From assembly GCA_021157555.1 (NCBI GenBank), contig JAGGWL010000182.1, positions 1 through 16,587 of the forward strand: 16,587 nt of DNA, given 5' to 3'. The notes beneath the pieces were generated by a model. The model saw only the letters and a list, made by a program, of their open reading frames with translations, did no database searches and had not been told where the DNA came from. Position 1 is the stretch's first letter, and the number at the start of each line of letters is the position of its first letter. The position numbers and the translations under genes are program-made. Positions 14,924 to 16,587 of this stretch are shown piece by piece. Source of the DNA: Deltaproteobacteria bacterium (GTDB lineage Bacteria; Desulfobacterota; Desulfobacteria; Desulfobacterales; BuS5).

Positions 14924-15538
14924 ATGGCTATTTTTAATTTAAAGAAGCGAGAGATAGAGTGTAAAATTGTATATTATGGACCTGGGAGATGTGGAAAAAC
15001 AACCAATCTTGAATCAATTTTCACAATTTACCAAAAACAGATAACCGGTGAAATGGTTTCAATTAATACAGAGGGCGATCGCACCCTTTTTTTCGATTTT
15101 CTTCCCATGGGCCTTGGTAAAATTAAAGGCTGTGAAGTTCGGGTGCAGTTATATACCGTTCCTGGTCAAATTCGATATTCTTCAACCAGGAAGCTGGTTT
15201 TAAGGGGTGTGGATGGTGTAATTTTTGTCGCTGATTCCTTTAAAGTAAGGCGTGAAAAAAACATGCTTTCATTAAAGGATCTTCAGCAAAATTTAAAAGA
15301 GTATGGTACAAATATTTTAAAAATACCTCTTGTTATGCAGTATAATAAAAGAGATCTTGCTGAAGAAGGACTTCCATTGATGCCCTTGGAAGTTATGGAA
15401 AGAGATTTGAATCGGCAGCTTAAGGTCCCTTCGTTTTCCGCAAGCGCGATTAATGGTGATGGTGTTGGAGAGACATTGCAGGAATGCCTGAAATTAACAT
15501 TACAATCATTGCAAAAACAATTGAAATGGGCTGGATAA
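14924..15538 (+). CDS. mglA: MglA-like small Ras-type GTPase
   Basis: A 204-residue bacterial Ras-like GTPase of the MglA family, which controls cell polarity and motility in Myxococcus; related proteins occur widely in deltaproteobacteria with other, mostly unknown, roles. Motifs: P-loop GPGRCGKTT at 19-27; the family's TEGDRTLFFDFLP at 49-61 (switch I region); TVPGQ at 78-82, replacing the Ras DTAGQ as usual for MglA; NKRD at 141-144 (guanine recognition); and the SASA region near 173-176. The ATG 14924 is preferred over TTG 14909 because GGAG at 14911-14914 is its ribosome site and because MglA proteins begin near this point. No MglB-like (roadblock) GTPase-activating partner is visible; the flanking genes are the candidates for regulators or effectors. 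Confidence 0.92.
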   Translation: MAIFNLKKREIECKIVYYGPGRCGKTTNLESIFTIYQKQITGEMVSINTEGDRTLFFDFLPMGLGKIKGCEVRVQLYTVPGQIRYSSTRKLVLRGVDGVIFVADSFKVRREKNMLSLKDLQQNLKEYGTNILKIPLVMQYNKRDLAEEGLPLMPLEVMERDLNRQLKVPSFSASAINGDGVGETLQECLKLTLQSLQKQLKWAG

Positions 15539-15548
15539 ATTGGCAGTT

Positions 15549-16587
15549 ATGAAAAATAGTATTGTTTTTTCCGGAGAGCTCAGGTTTTTGAATCTTGCTG
15601 ATCTGATACAATTGCTTGGTACAAATGATAGCAATGGCATTTTGCGTATTACCAGTCAATATGCAAAAAAGCCCGGTTTTATATATTTTAAAAATGGCAA
15701 TCTTGTAGATGCTTCAAACGGTTCATTAAATGGAGTCGATGCTGTTTATTCGCTTTTTGGATGGAGTGAGGGTATCTTTGAATTTACTCTTATTGATATT
15801 GAGGTTAACAAAAAGATCAATCAAAACAGGATGGAAATTATTCTCGAAGGATTGAGAATGCTTGATGATGGAAAAATTATAATGCTTGGTCCTGTTTCTG
15901 ATGAACAAGATTCTGCCGCTGGTATTCAACTTACTAAACCTCTGGTTAAAGGGCCGCTTATTGATTACATGTATGTGTTGGATGAAGAGGAATTCCTTGA
16001 TGGTGCCAAGATTGTTGAAGAGAATAAATTCGGCAACTGGATGTGGGTTATATTAAACGGTATAGTTGAGATAGTAAAAGAAACGCCTAAAGGCCCGGAG
16101 GCTGTTTTAAAAATAGGGAAGGGGGCTTTTATTGGCAGGTTAACCTCGTTTTTTGTCCGTGGTGATACACGTCACGCGACTGCTGTGGCTGAGGGTAATG
16201 TTCAACTTGGTGTACTTGATTCACAACGTTTATCCAGTGAATATGTATGTATGTCGAGTGAACTCAGAAATATTGTAATGAGCCTTGAAAGCAGACTGGA
16301 TCAGGTTACAGACTTATCAATCGGTATTGGAAAATCCGATAATGATTTGTATGATTTTATAAAAGGGAAAAATCCATTTTTTGTACAGGGTGAAAAAGAT
16401 ACAAGACTTTTCACTATAACATACGGTAAAGCCTTTGTTATTCGTAAAACATTAAAAGGATATATTAAGCTTGCTATTCTATCTGAGGGAGATTTTGTTG
16501 GTAATATTCCGTTTCATTCGATAGGACATGAACCTGGCGCAGCGTCTGTTTTCGGATCAAAAGATATTGAAGTTATGCCGATAGATA
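15549..16587 (+). CDS. DUF4388 protein with two degenerate cyclic-nucleotide-binding-like domains (3' end outside window)
   Basis: 346 codons are visible and the frame is open at the edge. Residues 1-95 match DUF4388 (PATAN-like): FSGELRFLNLADLIQLLG at 7-24, GILRI at 30-34, IYFKNGNLVDA at 45-55, and an FGWSEGIFEF segment at 70-79. Residues about 145-240 and 275-346 each resemble a CRP/cyclic-nucleotide-binding barrel (WVILNGIVEIV at 166-176; IGKGAFIGRL at 189-198; RHATAVA at 208-214; then LSEGDFVGNIPF at 311-322). The phosphate-binding cassette is altered: the usual FGE is FIGR in the first domain and FVGN in the second, so nucleotide binding is doubtful. It starts 10 bases after the GTPase stop codon, so it is co-transcribed. 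ATG 15549 has a poor ribosome site; an in-frame TTG at 15540 is possible. DUF4388 beside MglA is a recurrent deltaproteobacterial arrangement. Confidence 0.85.
   Translation, partial: MKNSIVFSGELRFLNLADLIQLLGTNDSNGILRITSQYAKKPGFIYFKNGNLVDASNGSLNGVDAVYSLFGWSEGIFEFTLIDIEVNKKINQNRMEIILEGLRMLDDGKIIMLGPVSDEQDSAAGIQLTKPLVKGPLIDYMYVLDEEEFLDGAKIVEENKFGNWMWVILNGIVEIVKETPKGPEAVLKIGKGAFIGRLTSFFVRGDTRHATAVAEGNVQLGVLDSQRLSSEYVCMSSELRNIVMSLESRLDQVTDLSIGIGKSDNDLYDFIKGKNPFFVQGEKDTRLFTITYGKAFVIRKTLKGYIKLAILSEGDFVGNIPFHSIGHEPGAASVFGSKDIEVMPID

Overview
The window is a compact, moderately AT-rich bacterial chromosome segment. The gene content suggests an anaerobic, deltaproteobacteria-like organism (Desulfobacterota, perhaps Desulfobacterales): oxygen-sensitive class III ribonucleotide reductase, an MglA-type GTPase beside DUF4388/cyclic-nucleotide-domain signalling genes, and several families of short palindromic repeats in the gaps. 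The taxonomy is an inference from gene content and was not searched.

Left region (1-5005, minus strand): the start of a type 1-like BREX phage-defence operon. A near-consensus promoter (TTGAAA, 17 bp, TATAAT, at 5005-4977) precedes a Fic-domain AMPylase-type gene, then brxA, brxB and the first 852 codons of brxC. The rest of brxC, and presumably pglX, pglZ and brxL, lie beyond the left edge. The brxA-brxB and brxB-brxC gaps each carry a different palindromic repeat, and another dispersed repeat lies between the promoter and fic. A Fic gene as first gene of a BREX operon is the most interesting system-level observation.

Middle region (5152-10407, minus strand): a housekeeping cluster read from an NrdR-type operator/promoter at about 10354-10407: nrdD and nrdG (class III ribonucleotide reductase and its radical-SAM activase), a fused CDP-archaeol-synthase-like (DUF46) / metallophosphoesterase gene, and aat (N-end-rule leucyl/phenylalanyl-tRNA-protein transferase). 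uvrC (nucleotide excision repair) starts divergently at 10648 and ends exactly against the stop codon of the convergent mdh (malate dehydrogenase), with no base between them.

Right region (13813-16587, plus strand): a three-gene signalling cassette from a strong promoter (TTGACA, 18 bp, TATAAA): a helical-repeat protein with a beta-rich tail, an MglA-like small GTPase, and a DUF4388 protein with two degenerate cyclic-nucleotide-binding-like domains, cut by the window edge.

Across the window, the intergenic spaces are seeded with at least three families of short repeats, seen by eye in two to four copies each: a GTTCCCACGCTCCAGCGTGG-type palindrome, a TTATTTCGTNCCCNTTCCTAA element, and a TTATATGAAAATGATGAATT 20-mer. 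A GC-rich direct repeat also sits inside the linker of the fused lipid-enzyme/phosphoesterase gene. No tRNA, rRNA, CRISPR array, insertion sequence or integrase was seen.
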